In this document: positions 30,219 through 42,192 of the stretch, one piece after another
How the letters are laid out: the number at the start of each line of letters is the position of its first letter
Numbering within the stretch: the first letter of the stretch is position 1
Origin: Anastrepha obliqua
Taxonomy: Eukaryota; Arthropoda; Insecta; Diptera; Tephritidae
Assembly (NCBI RefSeq): GCF_027943255.1
Contig: NC_072897.1
Coordinates: forward strand, 20,212,044-20,276,043
Length of the DNA stretch: 64,000 nucleotides
Reading direction: 5' to 3'
Notes under the pieces: generated by a model
Seen by the model: only the letters and a program-made list of their open reading frames with translations
The model's database searches: none
Told to the model about the DNA's origin: nothing
Translations under genes and position numbers: made by a program

Positions 30219-30800
30219 TTAATATCTGGCGAATGTGTAGATTTGTTGCCTTAGCATTCGTTTTTCTCTGATTTTTTCCAAGATTTTATGGGTTAATTTG
30301 TGTTTGCTGTTACTCATCTTGACTATAGGTGTGGAAGTTGTTGTTCCATACACTACACTGTCATTGAAGTATGCGATTGCGGAGTCTATATCTTTTTCGC
30401 TCTTTATCGGGACTTTATTGTTAAGGCTTTGCTCCATAATTTCACGAAAATAGTTCCAGTTCGTATAATTATTGTAAAATTTATGTGTCTTGTAGTTTAG
30501 GATAGGACTGGTTTCATAGCTTTTTAATGTTGGAGAATGGTCAGATGAGAGGTCAAAGCTTGGAGTTATTTGCAGTTGCTCACTTTTAATATCTTTCGTA
30601 ATGTAAAATTCAATTAAATCAGGTCGCTTCTGCATATCAGTTGGCCAATAAATTGGTTCTCCACAGCTTAAAAAGTTACTTTTATTTTCTATTATTGCAT
30701 CGTAAAGATTTTTTCTTTTTGTGATTGTAATTCTGGATCCCCATAAGGTATTGTTTGCATTGAAATCTCCGCCTGCAATAAAACGGTCTTCAAATAGTAT
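30219..30800 (-). pseudogene. Jockey ORF2 endonuclease remnant
   Basis: Starting near 30790 the minus strand reads an AGGDFNANNTLWGSR-type motif and IYWPTDMQKRPDL. From 30635 it continues as the open segment IEFYITKD, LSSDHSPTL and a Lys-rich linker to 30219. GDFNA and SDHSP are active-site motifs of the apurinic-type endonuclease. The N-terminal part of the domain is not recognisable upstream. Confidence 0.75.
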
Positions 30801-31165
30801 AACTTTTTTATATTAATCACAAAAATATTTTTAAAAATGGCTTTTAAAGCTGAATACTAGTACTTTGCGATGCCGTTGTGGAAAATTAAAAAAAAAAATT
30901 CACCTTGCTCAAAAAAAAAATTAAAAAAATGGCCAAAATCTGCATTTTTTGACTATTTAACCTCAAATTGCCAAAAATCCTGACGTGCTGGAGCATTTTC
31001 AAGGTCATATTCGTTTTCAGCATAAAAAAACCTTCAAGAAACACCCATAGCCGTTTTAGAAACTGTACCTCGCAGGACTGTGAAATATATCCGATACATT
31101 TTGGTACATAAACTTTATTTTTACTTAATGGTAAAATGTGAAAAATTGATGGATGATATAACTTT

Positions 31166-31624
31166 TTAATAATTTTTTTCGTAATCAGGACACCAAATTA
31201 CAAAGTAATTAGGTAAAATTATCGAAAAAGTTTTTTGGTTGTTGGCCTGTGTAGTTTGAGCATCATTTTTAGCGCTTATGACTGTTACTTGGGCGTAAGA
31301 TAAGTTTGGTGTCGTATTACTGTGTTTGGTTGTCATATTGTCTAGTGTAGTTTGTGATGCAACTTTTTCTTCTGTGTTTGTAATTGTGGTGGGATTTTTC
31401 TGTCTGAGAGTTGGAAATTGCTGTATTTTTAATGATTTATATATCATACAGCCCTTGTAATTGGCTGTGTGGTTTTTACCACAGAGAGCACATTTTATTT
31501 CGTTAATGTCCTTTACTGGGCATTTTATGGCTTTATGACTTCCAGCACATTTGACGCACACAGGTGTTTTGAAACAACAATTTTTTGTGTGGCCGTATTT
31601 TTGACAGTTAGTGCATTGAGGCAA
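31166..31624 (-). pseudogene. Jockey ORF1, zinc-knuckle part
   Basis: The 152-residue segment opens with CTNCQKYGHTKNCC, CVKCAGSHKAIKC and CALCGKNHTANYKGC. These are three successive CCHC-like knuckles, the hallmark of Jockey ORF1, and a low-complexity tail follows. It is linked to 31801-32412 through about 175 nt with a stop and frameshift, where APLPLF and KPNNKDIY pieces of the same protein are visible. Confidence 0.82.
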
Positions 31625-31800
31625 AGAGCGTTTTTGTTCTGGAGGTTCAAATTAAATTATCAATGTAATAGAAGTGTAATAGTGTATATATCTTTGTTGT
31701 TGGGTTTGGTTTTTAATTAAAGTGTAAACAGTGGCAAAGGTGCTTTGGTAATAGCGTGTAAGATATTATGAATATTTGTAACCTCATGTCCAAGTTCACC

Positions 31801-32412
31801 TCATTTTTTTACAATTTCACCTTTATCTGTGAAGTTGTGCAAGTTCCTCAGTATCACTTTAAATCCCCTTTGTTCTTTGGGCTTATATGTATAATACTGA
31901 GTATTTTTTTCTTTTAATAATTTAGATATTTGTGTATAGTGGTATGACTCTTTGGGTTGAATTTTTACTTCACTGTTTTGCAGTACTTTCAGTTCAAAAA
32001 CGCAATTCGGAAGTTTGTTTAGCGCATCGGATAAATATTTAATGTATTCAACATTCTGTACAAATATAGGTGGTGGTCTTGGAGTTTTAGGTTTTTGCTG
32101 CTCATTAGTGTTGTTTGTCCTACTGTTTTGTGTTACTTTTTCTGTTTCATCATCAAGAGAGATTATATCAAATCTGTTTGATGTCAGAGTATGCGGGATT
32201 GATTTGCTATTTGTTGGTTTACTTAACCAGTAGGTTGTAATTGTTTTTTGGTTTGCTAATGTTTTATGTTTTTTGGTGCTTTTTGTTGTTTCTGTATTCT
32301 TATCTGGAGAATTACGTGTTCTCTTTGGAAGAGAAAGTTGTTTGTTGTTCTCACCTGCTTTTGCCTGCATAACTATGTTTGGGCATGTGGACATGATTGG
32401 CGAGTATGACAA
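31801..32412 (-). pseudogene. Jockey ORF1, N-terminal part
   Basis: The 203-residue open segment has a Lys/Thr/Ser-rich N-terminus and a domain before the knuckles (VEYIKYLSDALNKL, YHYTQISKLLKEK, RGFKVILRNLH) that matches the PRE_C2HC-type region of Jockey ORF1. The stop at 31801-31803 interrupts the expected continuation (GHEVTNI in frame just beyond), so it is one nonsense change away from the knuckle region apart from a later frameshift. Confidence 0.78.
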
Positions 32413-32963
32413 AATTGAAAATTTTGTAGTAGCGGTTATGCTTGTTGATGCTGATGTTGTAACTGTTGTGATTGTTGTTGCGCTTGTGAGAGCTACCAGA
32501 CAGATGGTGGGATGAGAAATGCTGATTAGCGCAATTGGAGTTTGGCATTGCTCATGCCATGAGAGAGGAGTTGTGGATATAGAGTTAACGGCGGTTGCGA
32601 GGTGAGGTTGATGACTTACTCTTTATTTCACTTGCCGAGAACGGAACATAGTAGCTGGAGTTAGCACTTGTTAGTTGCTTTTGCCCTAGTGAGCGGAGCC
32701 TGTCTTTGGGAGGAGAGCGTCCCACAGCCATTTTAAATGTTGAATATTTTCACTAGTTGTTTTTATTATTTTTATATTATATTTTATTTTGTTTGTATTT
32801 TTATTTGCAAAACAAATGTTGGGCTAAGATAGCACAAGATGTATTGTGTTGCAGTATTAAAGCGTCTATATCGCAGTATGTTTTTATATATTTTACGATT
32901 GGTAGATTCACTACGAAACTTTCATAAAGCAAGAGCTAATAAAAGCACGTATGTTCAATCGAA

Positions 32964-33180
32964 AAGTTTGAATCAAATAAATAAGCAGTCCCAGGCAAGT
33001 AGCGGGTGACCAGCTAGGGTGTGGAAGGCCGTAGGCATACACATTAACACGGCTTTAAATAATCATCCTGTTCCAATTTTTTCCCTGTGTCGTTTTTCAG
33101 GACTTTAAAAGTGGCGGCATCGAAGAATGGAGTGGCGCTGAGGTATCTCATAGAACGGCACTTGACAGCGAAGTATAAAG
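32964..33180 (+). repeat. Right end of segmental-duplication copy A
   Basis: AAATAAATAAGCAGTCCCAG through GACAGCGAAGTA matches 45608-45882, with about 70 bp missing around 33113. It marks the right limit of the duplicated segment. Confidence 0.75.
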
Positions 33181-33189
33181 GGTATTATA

Positions 33190-33821
33190 AAGGGTTTTCC
33201 AATAACAGGTGTTACTTTGAATAGCCCTCTATTTCGGTAGATGTCCCTTTTGAAGCTGTCATTTTTTGACAAGCAGAAACTACGCCATTAATAAAAATGG
33301 AACGATACACGCTTAAACAACGCATTGAAATTATTAAAATTCAATATAAAAATGGTGAAAATTTGGCAAAGACGGTTCGTAAAATTTGATCATTTTTGAG
33401 TCTTCGTGAAGCACCTTATCAGACCGCAATACAGAAATTGGTGAAAAAATTCGAGCTGTTGGGACAAGTTAGTTATGTGAAGAATAAAACCCGTGCACGT
33501 CCCTCAAGAACAGCAGAAAATACAGCTGTTGTAGTCGAATGTGTTGAAGAAATCACAGGTTTGTTCATTCCTCGTCGTTCTTTGGAATTAGGCATTCCAC
33601 AAACGTCATTACACCATATTTTGCATAAAGATTTGGGGCTTAAGGCTTATAAAGTCCAGTTAACACAAGAACTCAAGCTGCCGATCATCAACAACGGCGT
33701 GTCTTTGCTGATTGGGTTATTGAAATGCATAAAAATGATGCGGAATTCCATCGAAAAGTCATATTGAGTGATGAGGCCCCTTCCCACCTCGGTGGCTTCA
33801 TCAACAAGCAAACAAACGGTA
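33190..33821 (+). pseudogene. DD41D-type mariner relic, 5' half
   Basis: A TA is followed by the terminal sequence AAGGGTTTTCCAATAACAGG. A coding region starts at ATGGAACGATACACG (33297): LKQRIEIIKIQYKNG, an in-frame stop, then 33396-33767 with LVKKFELLGQV, IPRRSLELGIPQTSLHHIL and KDLGLKAYKVQLTQEL. After a frameshift SDEA/HLGGFINKQ is visible before the sequence breaks off at a different repeat (33822). It is a relative of the element at 63517, distinct from the intact one at 42193. Confidence 0.8.
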
Positions 33822-34252
33822 CCATGATAGGCGCCATCTTATTATTCTTTCCATAATGGGTATACGGCAGAGGGTATTGGCAGCCGAATTCTGACGGTTC
33901 AGTTCCCACGTACTCACATGCTTATCCTATAAGTCATTGTTCAGACGGCAACGAAGCAACATAATAGGGGGCTGTGTTAATTTCTTTCGAATATCACCGA
34001 CAAAATCTCACTTTTTTAGTAAACGAACCGCTGTCACATCTCCTGTTACGTCAGCCTATCACATTTGCTGAGAGGCGATTAACGGTCTGATCTTGGGCAG
34101 ACCTCCGAAATATTTTCACCATGAATTTACTCAGACGACAACCTGGATGTCAGTGAAAGTAAGCGCTCTTTTTAAAGCAGTGTCGCTATTTGCCTAGCCC
34201 GCCGGTGCAGCTTTTGAAAGCTTTCACACTGATTAGACCAGAGAATTTTAAT
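33822..34252. other. Unassigned sequence beginning with a 40-bp repeat
   Basis: CCATGATAGGCGCCATCTTA at 33822-33861 is repeated with few changes at 35806-35845 in direct orientation. The remainder has no coding signal or family I recognise. Confidence 0.45.
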
Positions 34253-36283
34253 TAAATCAGAGAATGTTAATGGAATGAGAAGGCGCAAATCTTAAAAGAG
34301 CATTTTTTGAGTTCTAAATTGAAGATTCATTTTAAGGGATTTCAGATTTTTACTTACCACACTAGCAGAGGATTTCAATTCAAGCCAGCAAAGGTTGGTA
34401 AATTTTTTTAGTTTATTTTAATTATACAATAATTGCTTTAAAATAGTGTTTTAGGTTTTCTTGTATTTAATATTTAAATTTTTTTTACGGTATAAAATAG
34501 TTCATACTGGAAACTGATTTTTACATAAATCAATCAAAAAGGAAATATGTACATATAAACATGCATATATTTGATCTCTTTAGTCAAATCTAAACTAAAT
34601 ATATTGATGAGAAAATATCCGTCCAGAAAGCCAAATGCGCATACACACATACAAGCTTTCAACGAACGCAGAATGTATGCACATAAAAAACAACAACTAT
34701 TCGCAGTGAGAAGACATATTTACATAGATATATGGGTGCATACCAAGAATGAAAGAAATAAGATTGCGCCCATCAGAGAGTTCGTGACGTCACTTTTGCC
34801 AAGTTGTGCAGTGTTGAAAACCATTTGCTCTTCGCAATAAATTTACTAAATTAAAGTTTAAGTTGGTGTTTGTTTCTTGTTTTTAATTTAAAGCTCCCGA
34901 AACTATAGGTTAAAAAAAAACACTTTATTATTAAACAAAAGAATGTTAAAAAGGTCACTCTGAGAAGATTTTAGTGTTAATTAAAATTTTTTGGTTCTTA
35001 TAAAACTTGATATTTTGAAAGTGTAAATTTAACTTTTTGCTCCTTTTAAGGTTATGCAAGAATATTAAATGTCCCTCTCTCAACTCTCTTTAACATTGAA
35101 AACCTTTTTACATCAATTAAAAAAGCGTTTGAATTTACTGAATGCGAATTAAAACCATAGGTGTAATCGTTTCTTCCGGTCCTAAATTTTTATTCATAGT
35201 TAAAATAAGCAACAAAATACCAGAAAATACTGAATATACCATAACGACATTTTTACAAAAAGAGTACCTTATCTTGTTACACAACCTCAAATATAGCAAA
35301 AAGTCGTTCTCCTAAAAAAAACTCATAAATTAAATTGTACATAACTATAACACATTTATTAAAAAAAGCACATTTTAAAGATAATTTGTCACGCATACAA
35401 AGTTCTTCAAGTAAATCAATAAAAAATTGGTGTTTTATTTTCTTTAAATGGGCATTTTAGTCCGTTTTTTTATCCAAAGCTAGGTAGCACTGCAGTAATG
35501 AGAGAGAGATTTGACTGCTGATAACAGAAGAACACCAACCACAACTGCAATCGGGGGCAATGCGACCAGATGTTAAAAAAAAGTAAAGCTAAATAAAACT
35601 GAGGATTTTTTGAACTAATTTAAAAAATGTATATTACACAAAATTATAAACATTATTTTTGCAAAATGTCATGAAGAAATAACTAAGTCTCCGAGAACAA
35701 ATAACAAAAAAATCCTAAATCAAGTTACGAAAATGGTAATCTGGCAATACTGGTGTTAAAACGACGTAACTCATTGTCAAATTCGCCTAGAACAATGTAA
35801 CGTTACCACGATAGGCGCCATCTCATTATTCTTTCCATCATGGGTGCTTACATATGTATGTATATACGAGCCGCGAACATTCGACAAGACAAAAATTCAA
35901 CATATACCAAATATTGGCAAATAATTCTACGCGAAATATTCCAATACTTCGAATGATCGTAAATTGGCATATGGGCGGCTCGTTTAATGAATGAAAGTAT
36001 TCTGCTCCTAAAAATATGAGCACAAAATTATGAATGAATTTACTTTTGTTAGATACAATATTTGAAACCGTTCAGCGCATGGCAAATAAAAGTATCATGG
36101 CCGTCGCGACTGCGTCTAAGAAAGTATTTTGTTTTTGTAAGTACAATATTTGGAATATCGACTGGTGAAAACAAAAGTACACGGAGCGAGAAGGGAGTGC
36201 TGTGTTCGCGCGCACATATATGCATGTATGAAGTGCATGTTTGTAGTTACATACAAATGTAGGGAATTTAGAAGGCAAGAAGG
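34253..36283 (+). mobile_element. 3-kb TIR element, truncated copy 3
   Basis: It starts with the same CAGAGAATGTTAATG end and follows copy 1 (diverged) to about 34755: TAAAATAGTTCATACTGG at about 34493, AATATCCGTCCAGA at about 34614. It resumes at about 35850 with GAGCCGCGAACATTCGACAA and runs to GAATTTAGAAGGCAAGAAGG at 36283, where the R1 tail begins. The mariner relic and T arm are absent. About 1.05 kb (34757-35850) has no match in copies 1 or 2. The right end is missing. Confidence 0.65.
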
Positions 36284-36299
36284 TTTTCTTTTTTTTATG

Positions 36300-38045
36300 G
36301 AGGTGGCACAAAGCATTGAAAGCCGAACAGTAGGAGACTTGGTGAGCGGCTTATTGCCTCTTCCTGAAGATCTGCGCTGTTGTTCAGCTTGGAGTTTACT
36401 ATTTTTGCCATATTACATACAGCAGACCAATGTTTTTCGGACTCTATCATAATATCCACTAGGTTATCAGCCGTAATGGGCTTCCCCACCCTAGTGCTTA
36501 GTTCCTCCCTTTCTAACGCAAATCGCGGACAGACAAACATAACCTGGTCTGCGTCTTCTGCAGTTCTTGCACAATGAGAACAATATGGGTCGTCTTCGTG
36601 CTTAAGTAAGATTTAAAGCACCCATTTTCTGTCAGTATTTTGGTCAGATATTAATCTAGCTGCCCATGTTCACGGTTATCCCATTTGGAGATTATCGGAA
36701 ACAAACGGTACGTCCAGCGTCCGTTGAGGGACGAGCTTCATTTTTCCTGCCATAAACGCTGGCTACGCTCCCTTGCTATCCTGCGTATTGTCACCCGCTC
36801 TGAAGTAGCTTTTGTTTTGTAGATTTCAGCATACTCTGTTGCCATTAGGTTGATTGGGAGTAGACCTGCTATAACCATAATGGCGTCTTCCGATACCGTG
36901 CGAAACGCGCAGCACACTCTGAGGGCACTCAATCGGTACACTGATTTCATACACTTCGCATATGAGCTGTAATTTGAGGCTTCCGCCCATGCTGGAGCTG
37001 CGTACAGCAAAACCGATGAGACCACAGTATTAAGTAGTGTCTATTAAGAAATGTCTAGGGCCTCTTATATTCATCATAAGTCGTGTTAGCGGTTACTGCT
37101 TCTGCTGCTCGCGTACACCAAGTGCTCTTTGAAATTAAGCCTACGGTCAATTATTACGCCCAGGTAGGTACTTAATGAATGGCTTTGATTATATACCATG
37201 GTCGCCCACCATTATATTGGCTGACTCCACAATCTTCCTGCTGCTAATTAATACTACTTCAGTTTTATGGTCCGCAAGAGTTAGACCACTGTTACACAAC
37301 CATTGCTTTACCATGCCGACAGCTTGGTTGCATGTTTCTTCGGCTTGACGGAGTGTTTTAGCCACGACCACAACAGCTATTACGTCAGCAAATCCTATGA
37401 TTTGCGACTCTTGAGGCAGATTGAGGCTCAAAACTGCATCGTACATGACGTTCCAAAGTAAGGGTCCCAGGACTGAGGCTTGTGAAACTCCGCCAGTTAT
37501 TTTGTGCTCTTTTACACCAGGATCGGTTTTATAGCGCAAGGTTCTGTCAGAAAGGTAACTGTCGACAATCCTACGAATGTATCTTGGAACGTGGAAATTA
37601 TCAAGCGCGATCAGAATTTTGCTCCAATTCGCCGTATTGAAGCGTTCTTAACGTCCAGTGTTGCCATTAGACAATACTCCTTGCTACCGTATAGCCATCG
37701 GGTACCATCAATTGCCTTCTGCGCAATAATTTTGACTGCAGACACAGCATCTGTTGTTGAACGGGTTTTCCGGAATCCAAATTGTCGGGGTGATAGACTG
37801 CCTACATAGAGGACGTAGGTTCGTAGCCTCCAGACGAACTGCATTCAGTTGTTCCAAGATTTTTCCTGCAGAGTAGAGCATGCATAGGGGGCGGTAGCCT
37901 GTAGGATCTTCCGCAGGCTTGGATCCTTTTGGTATTAAAACCATTTCCTGCAACTTCCACTGGGGTGGAAATGTACCTTCTTTTAGACATGTATTGTAGA
38001 GATCTACAAAAATGTCGGCACGACTTTGAATAGCAACTTTTAAGG
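36300..38045 (-). pseudogene. R1-clade ORF2, reverse transcriptase and C-terminal finger
   Basis: Read right to left: ADIFVDLYNTCLKEG, EMVLIPKGSKPAEDP, YRPLCMLYSAGKILE, RQFGFRKTRSTTDAV, LDVKNA, GGVSQASVLGPLLWN, IGFADVIAVV (the YADD position reads FADV), KTEVVLISSRK, VLLYAAPAWAEA, then HCARTAEDADQVMFVC as the C-terminal zinc finger. Frames change at least four times (near 37840, 37610, 37190 and 36735). The catalytic Asp pair is damaged. Confidence 0.82.
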
Positions 38046-38076
38046 CCTCATTGGGGTCACGCTCATCAGTTGGGAT

Positions 38077-39206
38077 CTATTTGTTCCACAATTCCAAATC
38101 GTTGACTTTATTAGCTTCCGCCAGCTTGATAGCGATTTTCGGTGTTACTTTTAGCGTCGCCGTTTGCGTTCTCCGTAAGCTTTTCGCAGACCCAAAATGG
38201 TATCTAGGTATCTCAAGCTCTTGGAGTTGTCTTGCTACCGCCTCGTGAACTTCTTCCTTTGTCATGATTTCATCAAGGTCACGAATTTCCACCTGTCTTA
38301 GATGCGTAAGTGCCTTGACATCTACAGTTTCTCCTAGGGCCGCCTTAACAGCTTCATGACCCTTGGAGGTATTTGGGTCCTTAAGACTAGGCTCTGTCTT
38401 AACGTGCTTCAAAATTTCGGCATATGAGATGCTATCAGTGCTTTTGACTACGATGGTGTTCTTACGTGGTGGTCTTCTCCGTCTTCGATTGCTTTTGGGG
38501 TCGCGGTTTTCTGCTTTCTTATCGTCTCGTTTGGGAGTACTCTGCGTAGAACCCTTTTGATTCTTCTTAGATTTAACCACCTCCCATTTTTCTAATCTTG
38601 CTTGCTCGGACGTTTTAACTTGCGTATTCCTCAAGACTTCAACGTGGTTCGTTTTACCTCTTTTGGCTGAGCTTGCTGCGGCGTTATCAATTGCCCTCTT
38701 TGGCGTGCAAGCTGTGGTTCGCTTAATCAAAGGTGATGTTTGGGTAACCTTGTCTCGAATAGCAGATATTGCTTCATTCGTCCCTCTTGGGGCCTGGTTC
38801 CTCGGGGTAAGGGATCTACCTAGTTTTTTGTGAAAGTCCGTTATATTAGCGATCAAATCCCTCATTGGTTGATTGATATTTCGCTTCGGAAGCTCCATCA
38901 TTTCCGCTAACTCTTAACTTTATCGCCGATTGCTTGGTAGATTTCTTCAGCCGTCATCGCCCTCACGAAACCGAAATGCTGCATGCACGGTGACGCCGAT
39001 CTGGTTCTTCCCGTGTCTGGTGGCGAGTGGACCAATCTTGAACTCCTTTGGAAGGGGTTTTTAAGAAGTTCGCCGCAGCCATTATTGTCAACTGAAATAG
39101 CTGTTGGAAGCATTAGCTCGTGCACTTGAGATGCCATTTTTGCTGTCAGTTCAGCCCCTACCGTAGTTTGTAGTTTGTCTTTGTTTGTATTAATATTAGT
39201 ATTCAT
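38077..39206 (-). pseudogene. R1-clade ORF1, split by a frameshift
   Basis: The segment 39206-38907 (99 residues, MNTNINTNKDKLQ) and the segment 38901-38077 (274 residues) lie in different frames separated by a few nucleotides. The second holds a basic linker (KSNRRRRRPPRKN) and a domain ending EIRDLDEIMTKEEVHEAVARQL, typical of the region just before the zinc knuckles in R1-type ORF1. The knuckles themselves are deleted. The MNTN start is also seen in the R1-like copy at 47632. Confidence 0.75.
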
Positions 39207-39500
39207 GTTGTATGGGCCCCAACTTCTAAGTCGTTATCCATATTCCGATGCGTAGTCACCATTGACGATTCCATGGTTATCTTTGCATGCAGGGAGGCCA
39301 TGCTAGGGTTGACGAAGGCTCCTTATGGGAGCTTTAGTTCAGACCCTAATCAGTGTTAACTAGGAATACTACATCTAGACCTATGCCGACACTTAATGGC
39401 GACGGAATATGGAGCGTTCCTAGAGATTTGCTATCATTTTAACGGGGTGAAGGAAACTGCACCATTAACCTGAATGTCGTTTCTGCTGCATACCACTCCG

Positions 39501-40242
39501 CATACTAAGAAAACAGAATAGTGCAGTCATCAGCTCGAGGTATTATGTCCAATCATTTTTCAGTATGGTGAATGCCATTAACATTGTCTGCATTAAAATT
39601 CTCTGGTTTGACAACGTTTGCTCATCAGCCCCCTTATTGCGAAGTTTCCTTTTGAACTTTTGAATTAATAATATGGAAATATGGTAACTGACAAACATGT
39701 TGTGGACGTACTTTGCATTAAATTTTGCGAACCTGAACTACGTATATTTTAACAATTTGGTTTAAGGTATTGAAAATGTTAACTTTTAATGTTTACTGAA
39801 GATTTTTCACTCATAAAAATGCATATTCCTTAAATTTTAATGCACCTGTTAAAAGCCATAGAAGTTTGATAAAATTAATGTCGCGATAGTAATTGGAACA
39901 AAATGTTAGTTATTTGAGTTATTTTTCGTTTTAATCCTTTTTGTACCAAAACAATATTTTACATTTTGTTTATGACTTCTTTGGAGTTTTTTGGGTGGCG
40001 CAAAATTAATAAATTTTGTTTTAATCCTCCGTTGGGCACCCAGCGTGGCCAGACCCTTTCTGACTTTGCACGTGAATTTAACATATTTTTATTATAGCTA
40101 ACGATTTGGGCTTCAAGGTAGCTTCCTGAAATTTAATTTTCTATCGATTTATGGATATAACCTTTTAAAAAGGATCCTCGAATAGGACGGAAAAAGGGAT
40201 TTAAAAAGTTACCCCTTCGGGTGGGCACCTCGGGTCGGGTCG
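39501..40242. other. Unassigned sequence
   Basis: No coding potential or recognisable element. A short stretch near 39575-39630 (CCATTAACATTGTCTG, ATTCTCTGG) faintly resembles the right end of the 3-kb TIR element, but the flanking sequence does not follow it. Confidence 0.4.
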
Positions 40243-40647
40243 ATGAATTTTGCTTTCTTTTGTAACATGCTGTGTGTCATGGCACTGGCAATGTTTTGTA
40301 TTTGCAGGGAAGTAGATGAGGACTTTATCGAACACATTGGTTCTTGCAAACATCAAAACTCGTATGAACAATCAAGCTGTTATTTCTCAATTTACTACTC
40401 GTTTGGCTATGGAATCAATTTTCAACAAACCAATTATAATCACTGGGAATATTTTAGTCAACCAACCAGCCAGAGCCGACACACTCACAGCGAAGAGAGA
40501 TTGTCGTCTTCGTCTACAAGGAGGCGAAAAGCTTCGCTGAAAAACTCGTTTCTATTGTATTGTATGCAAGAATCGAGTATGTCAACAGCATTTAAAAATC
40601 TCTTAAACATGTTTTGTTTGCCTTCGTTCCACCGAATCCATAAATAA
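40243..40647 (+). other. Unassigned 134-codon ORF
   Basis: The ORF starts MNFAFFCNMLCVMALAMF, a hydrophobic signal-peptide-like stretch. It then gives a Ser/Tyr/His-rich, Cys-containing sequence without a family I recognise. AATAAA follows at 40643. A competing 74-codon ORF in another frame (40316-40540) overlaps it, and a TTTGCAG acceptor-like site lies at about 40300. Nothing else supports expression, so it may be a chance ORF. Confidence 0.2.
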
Positions 40648-40659
40648 ATATCAGTTCAT

Positions 40660-41176
40660 ATTTTGCCATGATTTTCATTAAAAGGAACGTTTTTTCTTCA
40701 ACCTTCTTCGAAATGAGTCAAAATAAAGAAAAAAACCAAAGAATCCGTTTTTGCACAAATCAAAATATTTTCAGCGATTATTTTTGCTTCTGTAGGTAAC
40801 TTAATGCATGCCAAAACCAACGAAAAAGGTAAGAAATTAAATATATATACCTACGATACTTAAAAATGAATTATAAATGTGCCCAGTCTAACGGAAAGTT
40901 AAATAACTTTTTTTATTGTACTAAATGCTAAAATTATTTTGAGGGATGGAAATCTTTGACCTGCACGCGCTTCATTGCTTGTCTGTTTGTATACTGCTGC
41001 CTGTTAAATTTACAAGTGTAAAATACGATTGGGGTTCGACATTTCGACACGTTAGTGAATAGTAAATAAACAACATTGGTATGGTATATCCAACATTCTC
41101 CCCTTTCTCTCCCCTTAGCAGGAATAAGCCTCCTTTCGTAAACAGGATTTTGATGACACAACTTGTTCAGTATCTA
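40660..41176. other. Unassigned AT-rich sequence
   Basis: No gene or known repeat was seen. A pyrimidine-rich CTCCCCTTTCTCTCCCCTT lies at 41098-41116, shortly before the tandem duplication. It could be a remnant of a retroelement tract but is unsupported. Confidence 0.35.
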
Positions 41177-41588
41177 CATGGGTAATAGTGGGTATTGGTA
41201 AAAGTTAAACTTGATGACCAATTGCAAGTGATAGTTTTAGGTATCAATAATATCAGGTTTAGCTAATGAGTGTTCCTGTGTGACACCCCCAGAGGGCTCC
41301 TCCACCGAAAAAGCGAGGTCGCTCCCACTTCTTATCATACTAAAAATTTTAGGGCCATCAATTTCATTCAATATTCATGGGTAATAGTGGGTATTGGCAA
41401 AAATTAAACTTGATGACCAATTGCAAGTGATAGTTTTAGGTATCAATAATATCAGGTTTAGCCAATGAGTGTTCCTGTGTGACACCCCCAGAGGGCTCCT
41501 CCACCGAAAAAGCGAGGTCGCTCCCACTTCTTATCATACTAAAAATTTTAGCAAACCATTTGGGCCATCAATTTCATTCAATATTTCT
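41177..41588. repeat. Tandem duplication, 199-bp unit
   Basis: CATGGGTAATAGTGGGTATT begins at 41177 and again at 41376. The units are about 98% alike through GCGAGGTCGCTCCCACTTCT. The second carries an extra CAAACCATTTG near 41555. No coding function is seen, and the unit does not match other parts of the window. Confidence 0.82.
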
Positions 41589-42192
41589 CATCTGAAAAAA
41601 TCCCGTTTGGCCTTATTACTCTCAAAACTAATACTTGTTTAACATATTCTATGCTGCTATCTGCCTTTAAAATTTTTTGTACGCGTCTCGTTTAAAAATT
41701 AAGCTTTAATGTGTTAACGTAATTCTGAAACAATGCAATTATTTTGCTGCTTTATAATCAGATCACATTCAATACAACACCAAACAAACATGAAAAATCA
41801 ATTCTGAATTACGGTTATGGGGCAGACGATCAAGTAAACGATTTTACATTTCAGGTACATTTTATTTTGGGCTTATCAGTTTGGTTATTCAAAAGGAGTC
41901 ATAAATGTCCTATTGTTTGAGGTTGTTGTTGGAAATATTGTATATACATAAGGCTGATTTTTCGTTATCTTTATTTCTCCTTCGTCCTTAGTTCTTCGTT
42001 ATATTCCTTTATTATAAGCACTACAAATATTCATTATATTGCAGTCTGCTTCAATAAATCAACCAAACAGGTTTTGGGCCCAGCACCTTACAGTGTGCGA
42101 TATTTGTAAAATAGACTTGTGAAAACGCTTTGCTGTGTGGCGGTTCAGCAAAATACTGTGTGTCGGTATATAAAATACAAGGGTGATAGATA
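41589..42192. other. Unassigned flank of the intact mariner
   Basis: AT-rich with a TATAAAAT near 42170. No supported gene. It ends at the TA target of the DD41D mariner. Confidence 0.4.

Larger units (their letters stand above)
27087..32963 (-). mobile_element. Jockey-clade LINE, nearly full-length, interrupted by a mariner
   Basis: The minus-strand insertion runs from a short T run (27088-27096) to a 5' region near 32963. It carries remains of ORF1 (32412-31166), endonuclease (30800-30219) and RT (28735-27240). The paralogous sequence at 45601-45615 reads straight through (TTTAAGTTTGAAT) without it, and only AAGT is shared at both junctions. About 360 bp between endonuclease and ORF1 is degenerate or deleted. 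It is older than the mariner at 28837. Confidence 0.82.
36284..39500 (-). mobile_element. R1-clade LINE, internally deleted
   Basis: The minus-strand LINE has a tail of TTTTCTTTTTTTT (36284-36297), RT and zinc-finger remnants, ORF1 and a 5' leader. The leader motif ATGGCCTCCCTGC...ATAACCATGGA is shared with the R1-type copy at 47530. About 1.5-2 kb, including the ORF1 zinc knuckles and the endonuclease, is missing at about 38050. It is inserted in truncated copy 3 of the TIR element. Confidence 0.78.

Noticed and set aside
39575..39630. Possible right end of copy 3 of the 3-kb TIR element
   Set aside because: Only two short matches (CATTAACATTGTCTG and ATTCTCTGG) and the adjacent sequence does not follow the element, so I did not extend copy 3 to here.
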